Shown one piece after another: positions 32,320-42,619 of a stretch of 64,000 nt of DNA. Position numbers and translations under genes: made by a program. Positions within the stretch are counted from its first letter, which is position 1; every line of letters starts with the position of its first letter. The stretch is from NCBI GenBank assembly GCA_037974335.1, contig CM075760.1:40340603-40404602 (forward strand), given 5' to 3'. The stretch comes from Prionace glauca (taxonomy: Eukaryota > Chordata > Chondrichthyes > Carcharhiniformes > Carcharhinidae). The notes beneath the pieces are model-generated. The model was not told the origin of the DNA. It was given only the letters and a program-made list of their open reading frames with translations, and did not search any database.

Positions 32320-33440
32320 AGTACCCAATAATAGTCACAGAGCGCTGCTGCACAGAAACGGCCCTTCGGCCAATCGCACCGACATCGTTCAAACAATCAA
32401 CTCCATATTCTAACCCCATTTACAGCACTTGCCCATAGCCTTGTGTGCTTGGACACCGCAAAAACACACCTAAATACATTGTAAATGTTAAGAGGGTCTC
32501 TACCTCAACTACCCTTTCAGGCAGTGAGTTTTAGACTCCCACCACCCTCTGGGTGGAAAGGTTTTTCCCTCACATCACCTCTAAACCTCCTGCTACTTAC
32601 CTTAAACCTTTAACTCCTAGTCACTGATCCCGCCATCAAGTGAAACAGTTTCTTACTATATACTTTCGTTGGGACCCTTAGTTTTATACATCTTAATCAC
32701 GTCCACTCCGCTCCCCCCCCCCACCCCGCCCCCCCACAAAAAATCCGAATCTCCTCTGCTCCAAAGATAAACCATCTCTATCCAATCAGCCAAGGCAACA
32801 ACCTGGTAAATCAGCTGCCCACTACTTCCAGTGTTATCACAACCCACCTATCATGTGGATTCCAAAACTGCACACTATAAAGCAGCTGTGACCTAACTAC
32901 CGTTTTATATTGTTCCAGCATTACCTCCCTGATCTCTTAAATTCTATGCTTCGGCGAAAGAGCTAGTGTATCTTAGCCTTAGTAAACGCTTCATCCACCT
33001 ATCTTGTTAAGTTAGTGAACACCATGGACACCAAGATCCTGCGAAACTTCCCAGGTTCCTGTCATTCATTATGTATTCCCTTGCTTTGTTTTTCCTGTCC
33101 GAGAGCATCGCCTCACACTGATCCAGATCAAATTATATTGGCCATTGATCAACCCATCCGACCAGCCCATCTATATCCTCCTGTGGCACAAGGCCTCTAT
33201 CTACTTCCTACCCAGTTTTTGTATCATCAGCAAACTTACCAAACAAGCCTTTACATTCAAATTGAAATCATTTATATAGGTCAATGATGCAAGTGCCCCG
33301 ACCCTGAACCCTTCGGCATCCACAGGACGTAGGTTTTCAGTCTGAAAAACAGCCCTCGACCATTACCCCCTGCTCCATCCAAGTCAGACAACTCTGGAAC
33401 CAATTTGCCAAATGTATTTAGATCCTATCAATGGTGGCGT
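32320..33440 (-). mobile_element. Second CR1-like relic, minus strand
   Basis: A new reversed 3' end (ACGGCCCTTCGGCC) starts here and continues through AGACTCCCACCACCCTCTGG, then TTTTTGTATCATCAGCAAAC (FADD region), to about 33440. It is highly diverged and of a different subfamily from its neighbour. Confidence 0.65.
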
Positions 33441-34030
33441 ATAACGACGCATTGTTATCACACTTGCGTTACTGCCTCATTGAATGAAGGAAGTCAAGTT
33501 CTTTGAATGACCATTTGTATTTCCGTTGCATGTTCTTTCTTCCAGCCTTGAGCACCGAGTTATTGTTTGAGATGTTTGAGGTCTTGCTCCAGTTATTCAT
33601 TGTTTTGTGTGCAGTTTGGGACTCCATATTTAAAACAAAATGAAATGTGCCTTCGAGTGACGGTTATTAATGGACTTGGTGCTGCAGGAGCTTTTAATAA
33701 TCTGACACAAATAAGTAGCCATCAGCCGAAATGTGCAAGTTGGAGGGAATCTTTTTGAACCGTCAGAGCAAGAAAGGAGAATCAGTGAGGAAAGTTTCTG
33801 TAGGGTAAACAGAACTGTGAAGGAGAATTGTAAATGTAACATAGTGTAAGATACAGTATTCAGTTAATATCCAACAATAAATGTGAATTATGGCTCTTTT
33901 CCTCATTCCGAGGTTAACAGTGCGTATAAATGTTTCTACCCGCTTTTGAAATGAGTCTTTCGTGAGGTGAATGTGTTGATTACTACACTACAGAAACGAT
34001 GCGTACCCTCCACTCTGGAAGCCTTGAATG
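33440..34030. other. No gene recognised; short LINE scrap
   Basis: 33545-33650 shares TCCAGCCTTGAGCACCGAGTT-like text with 56070-56190. The rest is unassigned. Confidence 0.35.
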
Positions 34031-34034
34031 AACC

Positions 34035-34580
34035 ATGAGGTCAGCATTGCAGACGTCAGAGCAACTTTCTCGAAGGTCAACACAAGGAAAGCGACTGTCC
34101 CGGGGAGCGGGGGGTGGGGGGGGGGGGGCGGTACCCGGACGAGAACTCAGAGCCTGCATGGATCAGGTGACGGAGGAAGGGGGAGATGGGGTGGGGGGGG
34201 GCGTTTGGGGGGACGGGGGTTGATGGGTGGATTCGCATACATTTTCAACCCTTTACAACAATCTGGGGTCCATATCTGGTTCAAGAGGATGACCATAATC
34301 TCAGTACCAAAGAAAAGCAAAGCACTGTGCCTTAATGGCTATCGTCAGGTCGCTCTGACACCCATCATGGTGAAGTGCTTTGAAAGTCTAATCATGGCAC
34401 CAATTAATTCCACCTCCAGTAATGCCTGGATCTACTGCACTTCACCTACCGCAACAACAGGCCCACAGCTGATGTCATTTCTCTGGCCCTGCACTCAACT
34501 CTCGAACACCTAGATAACAAAGACATCTATTTCAGGCTCATATTTATTAACCGTAGCTCAGCCTTCAACACCATTATTTC
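34035..34580 (+). mobile_element. LINE relic of a non-CR1 lineage
   Basis: In shifting frames it reads ADVRATFSKVNTRKA, then LNGYRQVALTPIMVKCFESL and [17 protein letters not shown]. The NDYRPVALTP and DxSSAFNTI signatures are those of L2/Rex-like RTs rather than CR1. A G-rich microsatellite (34108-34225) splits it. Its 3' end is cut by the CR1 at 34581. Confidence 0.65.
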
Positions 34581-34672
34581 ATAAGAACATAAGAAATAGG
34601 AGCAGGAGTAGGCCATCTGGCCCTTCGAGGCTGCCCCGCCATTCAATAAGATCATGGCTGATCTGTCGTGAC

Positions 34673-37495
34673 TCAGCTCCACCTTCCTGCCCTCTCCCCA
34701 TAACCCTTAATCCCTTCTCTTATCAAAAACCCATCAACCCGTTTCTTAAAAATATTTAGCGAGGCAGCCTCCACCACTTCAACGGGCAGAGAATTCCAGA
34801 GATTCACCACCCTTTGAGTGAAGAAGTTCCTCCTCAACTCTGTTCTAAACCGCCCCCCCTTTATCTTGAGGCTGTGCCCCCTAGTCCTACTGTCTTTTTT
34901 GAGTGGGAAGAGTCTCTCCACCTCTATCCTATCCATCCCATTCATCATCTTATACGTCTCAATGAGATCTCCCCTCATTCTTCTAAACTCTAACGAGTAC
35001 AAGCCTAGTTTATTCAGCCTCTCCTCATAGCTCAATCCCCTCAACTCCGGTATCAGCCGAGTAAACCTCCTCTGCACTCCCTCCAGGGCCAAAATATCCT
35101 TGCGCAGGTGCGGCGCCCAAAACTGCACACAGTACTGCAGCTGCGGCCTCACCAATGCCCTATACAGCTGCAGAAAGACCTCCCTACTTTTATATTCAAT
35201 CCCCCTCGCTATGAAGGCCAGCATCCCATTCGCCTTCCTGACCACCTGCTGCACCTGCAAACTGGGTTTTTGCAACTCATGCACAAGGACCCCGAGGTCC
35301 CTCTGCACCGTCGCCTGCTGCAGTTTTTCGCCCCGTAAGTAATAGTCCTTCCTACCATTCCTCCTACCAAAGTGGACCACATCACACTTGCCAACATTAA
35401 ATTCCATTTGCCATTTCCTGGCCCATTCGCCCAGCCTATCTAGATCCTTCTGCAGACTCTCCACACCCTCCGCACAATTTGCCTTTCCCCCAATCTTGGT
35501 GTCATCAGCAAATTTCGACACCCTGCACTCGGTTCCCTCCTCCAGATCATCTATATAAATGGTAAATAGCTGAGGCCCCAGAACCGATCCCTGGGGCACC
35601 CCACTAGTCACCAACCGCCAATCCGAATAGCATCCATTGACCCCCACTCTCTGCCTCCTATTTGACAACCAATCCTCTATCCACGCTAACACCCTACCCC
35701 CAACTCCATGTCCCCTGACTTTCTGCAATAACCTCTTGTGAGGTACCTTGTCAAACGCCTTCTGAAAATCCAGAAAGACCACATCCACCGGCTCTCCTCG
35801 ATCTACTGCCCGAGACACATCCTCATAGAACTCCAGTAAATTTGTCAGACACGACTTCCCTTTAATGAAACCGTGTTGCGTCCGCCCTATCAAGCAATTC
35901 CCCTCAAGATGCCTCGCTATTTCCTCCTTAATGACGGTTTCTAACATTTTACCTACCACAGACGTTAAACTAACCGGCCTATAATTCCCCGCCTTTTGCC
36001 TGGCACCCTTCTTAAACAACGGCGTAACATTAGCCGTTTTCCAATCTTCCGGCACTTCCCCAGAATCCAGCGACGTCTGGAAAATAACCACCAAAGCATC
36101 CACTGTCACCTCCGCCATTTCGTTCAGAACCCTCGGATGCATTCCATCCTGTCCTGGGGACTTGTCCACAATCAGCCCCTCCAGTCTGTCGAGCACCACC
36201 TCTCTAGTAACAGTAATGTCATTAAGACCCTCCATTCCAACCACCTTTCCATCGCTAACACCCAGCAAATTATTCACGTCCTCCACCGTGAAGAGAGAAA
36301 CAAAAAAGTTATTCAAGACCTTAGCCATATCCCCATCCCCTACCACTAGCTCCCCTTTCTCATCCTCTAAAGGACCAACGTTTACCCTAGCCAGCCTCTT
36401 CCTTTTTATATATTTATAAAAACTCTTGCTATCCTTTTTTATATTAAGTGCTAGCCCAGCCTCATAGCTTCTCCTACCCTCCTTTATCAATTTCTTTGTC
36501 AATCTTTGTTGACATTTAAACCTTTCCCAATCCTCTTCTCGCCCACTGCTCTTAGCTACTCTAAACTCCTCCGCTTTTAATTTAACACTTTCCTTCACCT
36601 CCTTCGTTATCCACGGCTTATTACCTCTCCTCCTACTGTCCTTTTTAACCATCGGAATAAATTTCTGCTGAGCACCAAGAAAAATCTCCTTAAAGATCCT
36701 CCACTGCTCCTCAGCAGACCTACCTTCCAACGCGCTACCCCAGTCCACATTCGCCAATTCTTCTCTCATCCTACCATACTCCCCTCTATTCAAACAAAGG
36801 ACGCGTGTCTGGGAACCCACTTTCTCCTCCTCCATTTGCACCAGAAACTCCACCATACAATGATCACTCTCTCCAAGAGGATCCTTCACCGCAAGGTCCC
36901 TAATTCTACCCGCCTCATTACATAGCACCAGATCCAAGATAGCTCGCTCCCTCGTCGGCTTCAACACACACTGTTCAAGGAAATTATCCCGGCAGCATTC
37001 CAAGAACTCCTCCTCGAGCCCACCTCGTCCAACATGGGTCGACCAATCAATATGCAGATTGAAATCTCCCATAACTACTGCCGTCCCATTCCTGCACGCT
37101 GCACTTATTTGCGCGTTAACAGCCCGCCCCACCTCCAGATCATTATTCAGGGGCCTATAGACGACACGCATTAGCGTCTTCCTCCCTTTTCTGTTCCTAA
37201 TCTCCACCCACAACGATTCCACTTTCTGCTCCTTGGCTCCGATATCATCCCTTGCGACCACCTTGATACTATCCTTAATCAGCAGAGCTACGCCACCCCC
37301 TCTTTCCTCCTGCCTATCCTTCCTAAACACTTGATAACCCTGTACATTCATCTCCCAGTCCCTGTCACCTTGCAGCCACGTCTCTGTAATGGCCACCAGA
37401 TCGTATCCATTTGTGTCGATCTGCGCCATCAGCTCATCCACTTTATTCCGAATGCTTCGTGCATTCAGATAAAGCGCTTTCATCCCAGCCTTCAC
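34673..37495 (-). CDS. CR1 ORF2: endonuclease-reverse transcriptase
   Basis: 940 codons, uninterrupted. Endonuclease: MKALYLNARSIRNKVDEL at the start, ITETWLQGDRDWE, GDFNLHIDW, GESDHCMVEF. Reverse transcriptase: PGQDGMHPRVL, NYRPVSLTSVVGK, QHGFIKGKSC, LDFQKAFDKVPH, TSGVPQGSVLGPQLF and the catalytic FADD at 662-665. The end reads WNSLPVEVVEAASLNIFKKR. The start at the first Met lies directly before the endonuclease, so the ORF is probably full length. Confidence 0.92.
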   Translation of the reverse strand: MKAGMKALYLNARSIRNKVDELMAQIDTNGYDLVAITETWLQGDRDWEMNVQGYQVFRKDRQEERGGGVALLIKDSIKVVARDDIGAKEQKVESLWVEIRNRKGRKTLMRVVYRPLNNDLEVGRAVNAQISAACRNGTAVVMGDFNLHIDWSTHVGRGGLEEEFLECCRDNFLEQCVLKPTRERAILDLVLCNEAGRIRDLAVKDPLGESDHCMVEFLVQMEEEKVGSQTRVLCLNRGEYGRMREELANVDWGSALEGRSAEEQWRIFKEIFLGAQQKFIPMVKKDSRRRGNKPWITKEVKESVKLKAEEFRVAKSSGREEDWERFKCQQRLTKKLIKEGRRSYEAGLALNIKKDSKSFYKYIKRKRLARVNVGPLEDEKGELVVGDGDMAKVLNNFFVSLFTVEDVNNLLGVSDGKVVGMEGLNDITVTREVVLDRLEGLIVDKSPGQDGMHPRVLNEMAEVTVDALVVIFQTSLDSGEVPEDWKTANVTPLFKKGARQKAGNYRPVSLTSVVGKMLETVIKEEIARHLEGNCLIGRTQHGFIKGKSCLTNLLEFYEDVSRAVDRGEPVDVVFLDFQKAFDKVPHKRLLQKVRGHGVGGRVLAWIEDWLSNRRQRVGVNGCYSDWRLVTSGVPQGSVLGPQLFTIYIDDLEEGTECRVSKFADDTKIGGKANCAEGVESLQKDLDRLGEWARKWQMEFNVGKCDVVHFGRRNGRKDYYLRGEKLQQATVQRDLGVLVHELQKPSLQVQQVVRKANGMLAFIARGIEYKSREVFLQLYRALVRPQLQYCVQFWAPHLRKDILALEGVQRRFTRLIPELRGLSYEERLNKLGLYSLEFRRMRGDLIETYKMMNGMDRIEVERLFPLKKDSRTRGHSLKIKGGRFRTELRRNFFTQRVVNLWNSLPVEVVEAASLNIFKKRVDGFLIREGIKGYGERAGRWS

Positions 37496-37534
37496 CTGGA
37501 CCCTAGTTGCCGTAACGCCACCAATTGGGACATC

Positions 37535-37816
37535 CTAGGCCAGTCTAGGGGCACCCTCTCTCCCCCTGATGAGCCTCAGTGTCTGTAGCTCAGAGGCCAG
37601 CTCATCCACCTTGAGCTGAAGCTCCTCCAGCAACCTGCACTTACTGCAGACATGGTCACTGGGAAGGACCCTGGGGTCCACCAGTTCCCACATCATACAG
37701 AAACCACACATATATAAGGGGATATAGCAGGCCTTCCTAAGCATTGTAGGCTTGGGGTCAGTTTTAGCCTCAGGGATATAGAGTCTTTTAATAATGAAAT
37801 TTTTATCCACAGGCAC
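37535..37816 (-). CDS. CR1 ORF1 N-terminal fragment
   Basis: 93 residues. MCGFCMMWELVDP and DHVCSKCRLLEELQLKVDEL show two CxxC pairs followed by a short coiled coil, the usual N-terminal half of CR1 ORF1 proteins, which bind RNA. The esterase-like half seen in the other CR1 (10386) is missing and ORF2 starts 40 bp later. This points to an internal deletion of ORF1 in this copy. Confidence 0.65.
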   Translation of the reverse strand: MPVDKNFIIKRLYIPEAKTDPKPTMLRKACYIPLYMCGFCMMWELVDPRVLPSDHVCSKCRLLEELQLKVDELASELQTLRLIRGREGAPRLA

Positions 37817-37939
37817 TTAAGTCCAGCAAGGGGCATGCAGGCGGCGGGTTGTGGTGGGCTGCTCTTGGATATTGCTTCGGGAGTTGCCTATTGCTTCATG
37901 TCGTTGGTGTGCGTAAACTGGACCATCTCGAGGGCATCA

Positions 37940-38254
37940 TGACAGCTCAGAGGCTATCTCTGTTGCTGTGCGGACACATGGATTTGGGCCTGTGTCCGTG
38001 GGAGTTTGCGCGTTCTCCCCATGGTTGCGTGGGTTTCCTCCGGGTGCTCCGGTTTCCTCCCACATCCCAAAAATGTGCTTTTAGGCTGATTGATTGGGTA
38101 ACAATTTGTCCCTATATTGGACCTCCCTGATCCTCACACATTAGGCATAGACTAGAGTCATGAATAAGTCACTGACCATGGGACGGCGGCGCGGGCTCGT
38201 TGGGCCGAAGGGCCTGTTTCCCGTGCTGTGTTGTTCTTTGTTCTTTGTTCTAAA
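37940..38254 (+). mobile_element. V-SINE-type element with TTCTTTG tail
   Basis: Central block GTGGGTTTCCTCCGGGTGCT as in the SINE at 14051, then GGGCCGAAGGGCCTGTTTC and a tail of TTCTTTG repeats. The head is diverged. Confidence 0.7.
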
Positions 38255-38486
38255 ATCAAAACAAGGGAGTTACGGAATCTCAAATTGACTTGTCAATGTT
38301 GTATCCATTGCAAATGCAAGTTAAAATCATCAACTAATGTAACTGTGAAACTGTACCACATCAGTTGCTGTTTCTGAGTGTTGTGTTTTGTTGTAATTTG
38401 ATGAATCTCTGGCACTCTCACTGTGGAATCTGAATTAGGGGCGCGTGAGCGCGCCCTGCTGGCAGTTAACTGGAACTGCCAATGTA

Positions 38487-38526
38487 AGTTTTTGTACGGC
38501 ATGCGTTATATCTCTGTAGCAGTATG
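38487..38526 (-). other. RSS with 24-nt spacer
   Basis: Minus strand: heptamer CATACTG (38520-38526), 24-nt spacer (38496-38519), nonamer ACAAAAACT (38487-38495). Confidence 0.65.
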
Positions 38527-38722
38527 GGCTTCATGGCACAGGAATACATGACGCTATCGGAGATCACGGTATAACTGATCGTTAGCTTGGTAGTCTTGTT
38601 ATTTTTATCAAATTTAGAAGAAAACTTATCTTTGAGGTCAATGCCCCTTTGTACATTCTCTCCAATAAGAAGAACCATGTACACTGGAGCTTTCCAGGCC
38701 TGCTGACGGTACCAGTGCAGGA
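38527..38722 (-). pseudogene. TCR V segment, 3' half only
   Basis: Minus strand reads LHWYRQQAWKAPVYMVLLIG, then KLTISYTVISDSVMYSCAMKP, that is FR2 through the V end. The reading is open and both the FR2 Trp and the second Cys are present. FR1 and the leader are missing: the exon is cut by a Penelope-like element just 5' of FR2. No displaced 5' half was found on the other side. Confidence 0.75.
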
Positions 38723-39268
38723 AGAATTCTCACAACACCAGGCTAAAGTCCAACCAGTTTATGTACTAGTAAACCCACAAGCTTTCGGAAACGCTATTCC
38801 TTCGTCAGGTATGTGGAAGGTTCTGGTCAGAGAAGGGCATATAAAGACACACACAGTTTACAGAATACTGATTAGAATGCGAGTCTTTACAGCTAACCTG
38901 CTATTCAAGTCTTAAATGTGCAGACAATGTGAGTGGAGATAGCATTAAACATAGGTTAAAGAGATGTGTATTGTCTCCAGACAGTACAGTTAGTGAGATG
39001 TTGCAAACCCAGGCAAGTCACGGGGGTTACAGATAGTGCGACATGAACCCAAGATCCCTGTTGAGACCGTCTTCATGTGTGCGGAACTTGACTATCAGTC
39101 TCTGGTCAGCGACTCTGCGCTGTCGTGTGTCATGAAGGCCGCCTTGGAGAATGCTTACCCGAAGATCAGAGTCCGAATGCCCGTGACAGCTGAAGTGTTC
39201 GCCAACAGGAAGGGAACAGTCTTGCCTGGTGATTGTCGAGCGATGTTCATTCATCCGTTGTCGTAGCG
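38723..39268 (-). mobile_element. Penelope-like element, 3' part with GIY-YIG-like frame
   Basis: Minus strand 39254-39027 reads MNEHRSTITRQDCSLPVGEHF, then SDSDLRVSILQ and THEDGLNRDLGFMSHYL. This is the C-terminal endonuclease region I associate with Neptune-type Penelope-like elements (inference from recall). It is followed by the tail CCGAAAGCTTGTGGG and GTCCAACC... reversed at 38723-38810. The 5' part with the reverse transcriptase is absent. Confidence 0.6.
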
Positions 39269-39289
39269 CCAGTTCTCAATTTTGGCATG

Positions 39290-39760
39290 CTGAAAATGAA
39301 AGAAGATTAATGTGTAAATGGCGAGCGATCACGAAACTCTGAGGTATAAATGAATTTGGCTGTCCTGGTCCAGAAATCACAAGGGGTTAGTGTGCAAGTA
39401 CAGCAATTAATTAGAAAATAACATAGAATGTTATCACTTATTATGAGGGAATGTATTGCAAAAATAGGCAGGGCATGTTTCCGTTATACAGGGCATTTGT
39501 GAGACCATATTTGGAGAATTGTGCACAATACTTGCCTCCTTATCGAATGGTAATGCTTTAGAAAATATTCGAAGGTTTGTAAAACTATTACCAGAATGAG
39601 TAGGTTATTTTACAAAGAAAGAATGGTGATGCTGGGTTGCATCCACTGGAGTTTAGAAGAGAAAGAGGTAACTTTATTAAAACCTTTCAAACCGTAAGAG
39701 ACGTTAACAGGGTGGATGTGGAGTGGATGTTTCCTCTTGGCCAGAATTGTAGCTGTTACT
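39290..39760 (+). mobile_element. CR1-like relic in the J/M cassette
   Basis: TACAGGGCATTTGTGAGACC and ATTGTGCACAATACTTGCCT match 48600-48670. It forms the 5' part of the V cassette duplicated at 48440. Confidence 0.6.
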
Positions 39761-40044
39761 GGATATTTCTGTGTCTCTATGTTTCTCGGAGTGTATCTGT
39801 CTGGGCTCTTGGTTCTGTGTCTGTTTCTGATGCGGTTGTACTGTCCACGGGAGGGCGTTCTGTGATCACTTACAAAACATCACGGCCTCCTTCTTCAGAA
39901 AGTTTCTATTGACCGGTATAAAATGGGAGGGTAAATAAAACCCAGCCAATGGTATGGCACACTCCTTCTCTTTCAAATTCTCACATTCCAAATCGGTTAC
40001 AGCCAGAAATCAATGTTTCTGTTCCTGGAGTTCAGACTGGAACC

Positions 40045-40519
40045 ATGAGGGTGAAAATATTTCTAACTCTGGTTATTGCCCTGATCGCAGGTCAGTGAAA
40101 CTGGAACATTCCTAAAATATATCGCGATCCTTTTGCAATCTGCTTTTCCCATCGCTGTTTGATTATTGTCTTCCTCTTACTCCTAATCCACTGTGTGTCT
40201 GCTGTTTATCTTCAGAGATGAGTAACGGAGACTCGGTGTCCCAGTTGAAACCAAGAGTTGAAGCAGCCGAGGGTGAAGATTCAGCAATATCCTGCAATTA
40301 CTCTGTATCAGCTACAAGCTATAGCCTGTTCTGGTATCGCCAGTATCCACACCGAGCTCCTCAGTATCTGCTCAGAGCCGATAGTTCTGGGTTTAACGAG
40401 ACGGCTCCCGGCTTTGAGCATTTCAGCGGGAATCTCAGCCTGAAACAAAGCACTTTTCACTTGTCCATGAAAGGTTTGAAGATGACAGACAGCGCCGTGT
40501 ATTACTGTGCACTGAGACC
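40045..40519 (+). CDS. TCR V segment (alpha/delta type), intact
   Basis: Leader exon 40045-40090 (MRVKIFLTLVIALIA), donor GTCAGT, 125-nt intron, acceptor TTATCTTCAG, V exon 40216-40519. Cys in AISCNYSV, Trp in LFWYRQYPHRAP, FR3 LSLKQSTFHLSMKGLKM, second Cys in AVYYCALRP. No lesion was seen and the RSS is a perfect consensus. A broken copy lies at 49173. Confidence 0.93.
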
Positions 40520-40558
40520 CACAGTGAATAAGGCTCCAACGGACTTCATACAAAAACC
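40520..40558 (+). other. Perfect consensus 23-RSS
   Basis: CACAGTG (40520-40526), 23-nt spacer, ACAAAAACC (40550-40558). Confidence 0.95.
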
Positions 40559-40569
40559 GGTGTAAGTTC

Positions 40570-41240
40570 AGCATCAATGGTTTTGTATAAAAAAGTGATG
40601 CATCTTATGGACATATACAGAGAATTAAGACCACAACACAGCCCGGTCTGAATTGTATTCCCTCGCTGAGGTTAACGATCGTCACTGTTGAGAAATGTGA
40701 CATTTGGCGCTCAGATTACTCCCGGATCAAACTCAATTACTTTCTAATCCAATACACACAAACACGCAGCTTTCTGGGGTGAATAACTTCATTAATTTGT
40801 ACTCATCATCGTTCTGGATCAGGTGCCTAGCTGTAAGGCGACACATTTCCAAAGTGATCTGTTGTGAAATTCAGCTCCAGTGTTGTCCCATTCTAAAGTT
40901 CCTTGAGTAGAAATAATGACTGAAATCTGTCCTTTCCCGGGACAAGAGTAACTCCGGTGAAACCGTAGGTCGATGTGGAGTTCTGTGACTTCTTATCCCA
41001 TATTCATAAAACACCTCATTATTATTTATTGTCATGCTCTAGATGCACTCATTAGTATATGTTCATCAGATCGATGATAAAATATTTAATTTTCCGCATT
41101 AATTAGAAAGAAAAATCTATCCAAAGAAATATTTTCACAATGAGTTCGGAGGAAAACGAGTTAAACCAAGGAACATACAGAATGAGGGAAAATGTGAGAG
41201 AGAGAAAGAGGGAGGAAGTGTCGACACCCACAGCCAGGGA
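40570..41240. other. No gene recognised
   Basis: AT-rich spacer between two intact V segments. No exon or repeat was recognised. Confidence 0.4.
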
Positions 41241-41249
41241 CGGAATATG

Positions 41250-41501
41250 ATTGGTGAGTGTCAGCCCTATTAAACCTTTCACTCACAGCGATTGGTCCAC
41301 AGCTGACATCAGAGCTAAGACACCAGCCAATGGCAGCACTGATAACCGGCCCCCAGTTTCCCAATGATTGAAGCTGCCTCTGTCCCACGGACACTCCCCG
41401 GCGCTGACAGCCAAAGGAGCCGTGCGCTGATTGGGTCATTTGAAGACAATGGAATTTTAAGCTTGGATGTCAATGAATGACTCTGTCAGCAATGAACCAA
41501 T
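41250..41501 (+). promoter_or_regulatory. V promoter region: six CCAAT boxes and a CRE-like site
   Basis: CCAAT or its complement falls at 41250, 41291, 41327, 41361, 41430 and 41497. TGACATCA at 41304-41311 resembles the CRE-like decamer of V-beta promoters (AGTGAYRTCA). The leader ATG is at 41604. Function is inferred from known T-cell receptor V promoters. Confidence 0.6.
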
Positions 41502-41603
41502 CAACAAGGACCCGGATGTAACTCAACTTCTTAGCAGCTCTTCACAATTACAATTTCAGCTTTAACCCTGTCTGCTCACATCCACCTCGACCTCTCTGCA
41601 AAC

Positions 41604-42525
41604 ATGTCTCCTGTGACTCTGTGCTTGTTCCTCACAGCGGCAGCTCTATTAACCGGTAGGTTCACAAGTTATAAACCCTGTGTTTCACATAGTTAAGCAT
41701 TCACTGCATTCAGTTGAGCAATTCGATTAACAAATTGGTAATATATATAAAAATTGGTTTTATATATATATTAAAATATAATGTAAAATAAAATATTCTA
41801 ATATGAATTAGAATCCACCTTATCTCAGCAAAATACTTCAGGTGAATGAGAGTGAAGACTGAAGGTGGGATTGTGGCCCTGCCGGAGCCAGTGTGGGACT
41901 CTGACAAACACAATGAAATCTGGATAAAAGCTTTGTCAGACCTGAAATCTTTAAACCTACTGACAGTTTTATTTCCCCATCAAATAAAGTGAAACGAAGG
42001 CGAGGATCTGATCTCTTTAGAAGATGTTCATTTAACTGAGTATCATTTAACCGCTACAAACAAGTTCCTGTTACAACCTGCGTGTTGCGGGAAATATATT
42101 TATGTTTAAATCCTGTGATTCATTTTTCAAATTATTGGCCAGGGTGACGGGCCGAATCCAGTCGTTAAACAAAGTGAACTGACATCGTTTAATTTCGCAT
42201 TATTCTTGGCTCTTACAGGACAATGTGGAGGAGACTCTGCTTCACAGATACCGGCTGTAGTCACAGTGAGTGAAGGAGATGATGTTCAGTTATTCTGTAA
42301 ATATACCACTACAAGCATTGACAATCATTACCTGTTCTGGTACCGTCAGTATCCCAGTGGATTCATGGAATATCTGCTGAGGAGAAGTAAATACACCGAG
42401 AACAAGGAGAGATTCCCAGGGGACAGACTGTCAGCGGAGCTCAATGGAAAATCTCGAACCGTCCAGCTGAAAGTGTCTAAAACAGAGCTGACAGACTCCG
42501 GGGTGTATTACTGCGCACTGAGACC
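41604..42525 (+). CDS. TCR V segment (alpha/delta type), intact, long leader intron
   Basis: Leader exon 41604-41655 (MSPVTLCLFLTAAALLT), donor GTAGGT, 563-nt AT-rich intron (the longest here), acceptor GCTCTTACAG, V exon 42219-42525. Cys in QLFCKYTT, Trp in LFWYRQYPSGF, RFPGDRLSAELNGKSRTVQL in FR3, second Cys in GVYYCALRP. The frame is open throughout. It has no close relative in the window. Confidence 0.92.
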
Positions 42526-42564
42526 CACAGAGACTCAGAACTGTGCTGAACCTGTACAAAAACT
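42526..42564 (+). other. 23-RSS of V 41604-42525
   Basis: Heptamer CACAGAG (42526-42532; 6 of 7), 23-nt spacer, nonamer ACAAAAACT (42556-42564; 8 of 9). Confidence 0.88.
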
Positions 42565-42619
42565 CTCAGAGCCTTACTCAACGTAACAGTGCATTCGACA
42601 AATATTGTGATCAGGGATC

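Larger units (their letters stand above)
34581..37830 (-). mobile_element. CR1 LINE with intact ORF2, minus strand
   Basis: TTCTTATG-tail lineage. On the minus strand: an ORF1 N-terminal piece (37816-37535), an intact ORF2 (37495-34673), the 3' region with GGGGCAGCCTCGAAGGG, and the tail ending at 34581. It has inserted into an older L2/Rex-like LINE. Three further copies of the lineage (14462, 45281, 53809) are in the window. Confidence 0.92.
39300..40570 (+). repeat. Duplicated V cassette, copy 1 (pair at 48440-50050)
   Basis: LINE relic, promoter region and V follow in the same order and spacing in both copies. Shared words include CTGTCCACGGGAGGGCG, TTCCTGGAG.TCAGACTGGAA and the leader GTGAAAAT.TTCCT. 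The second copy has gained a SINE. Confidence 0.8.
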
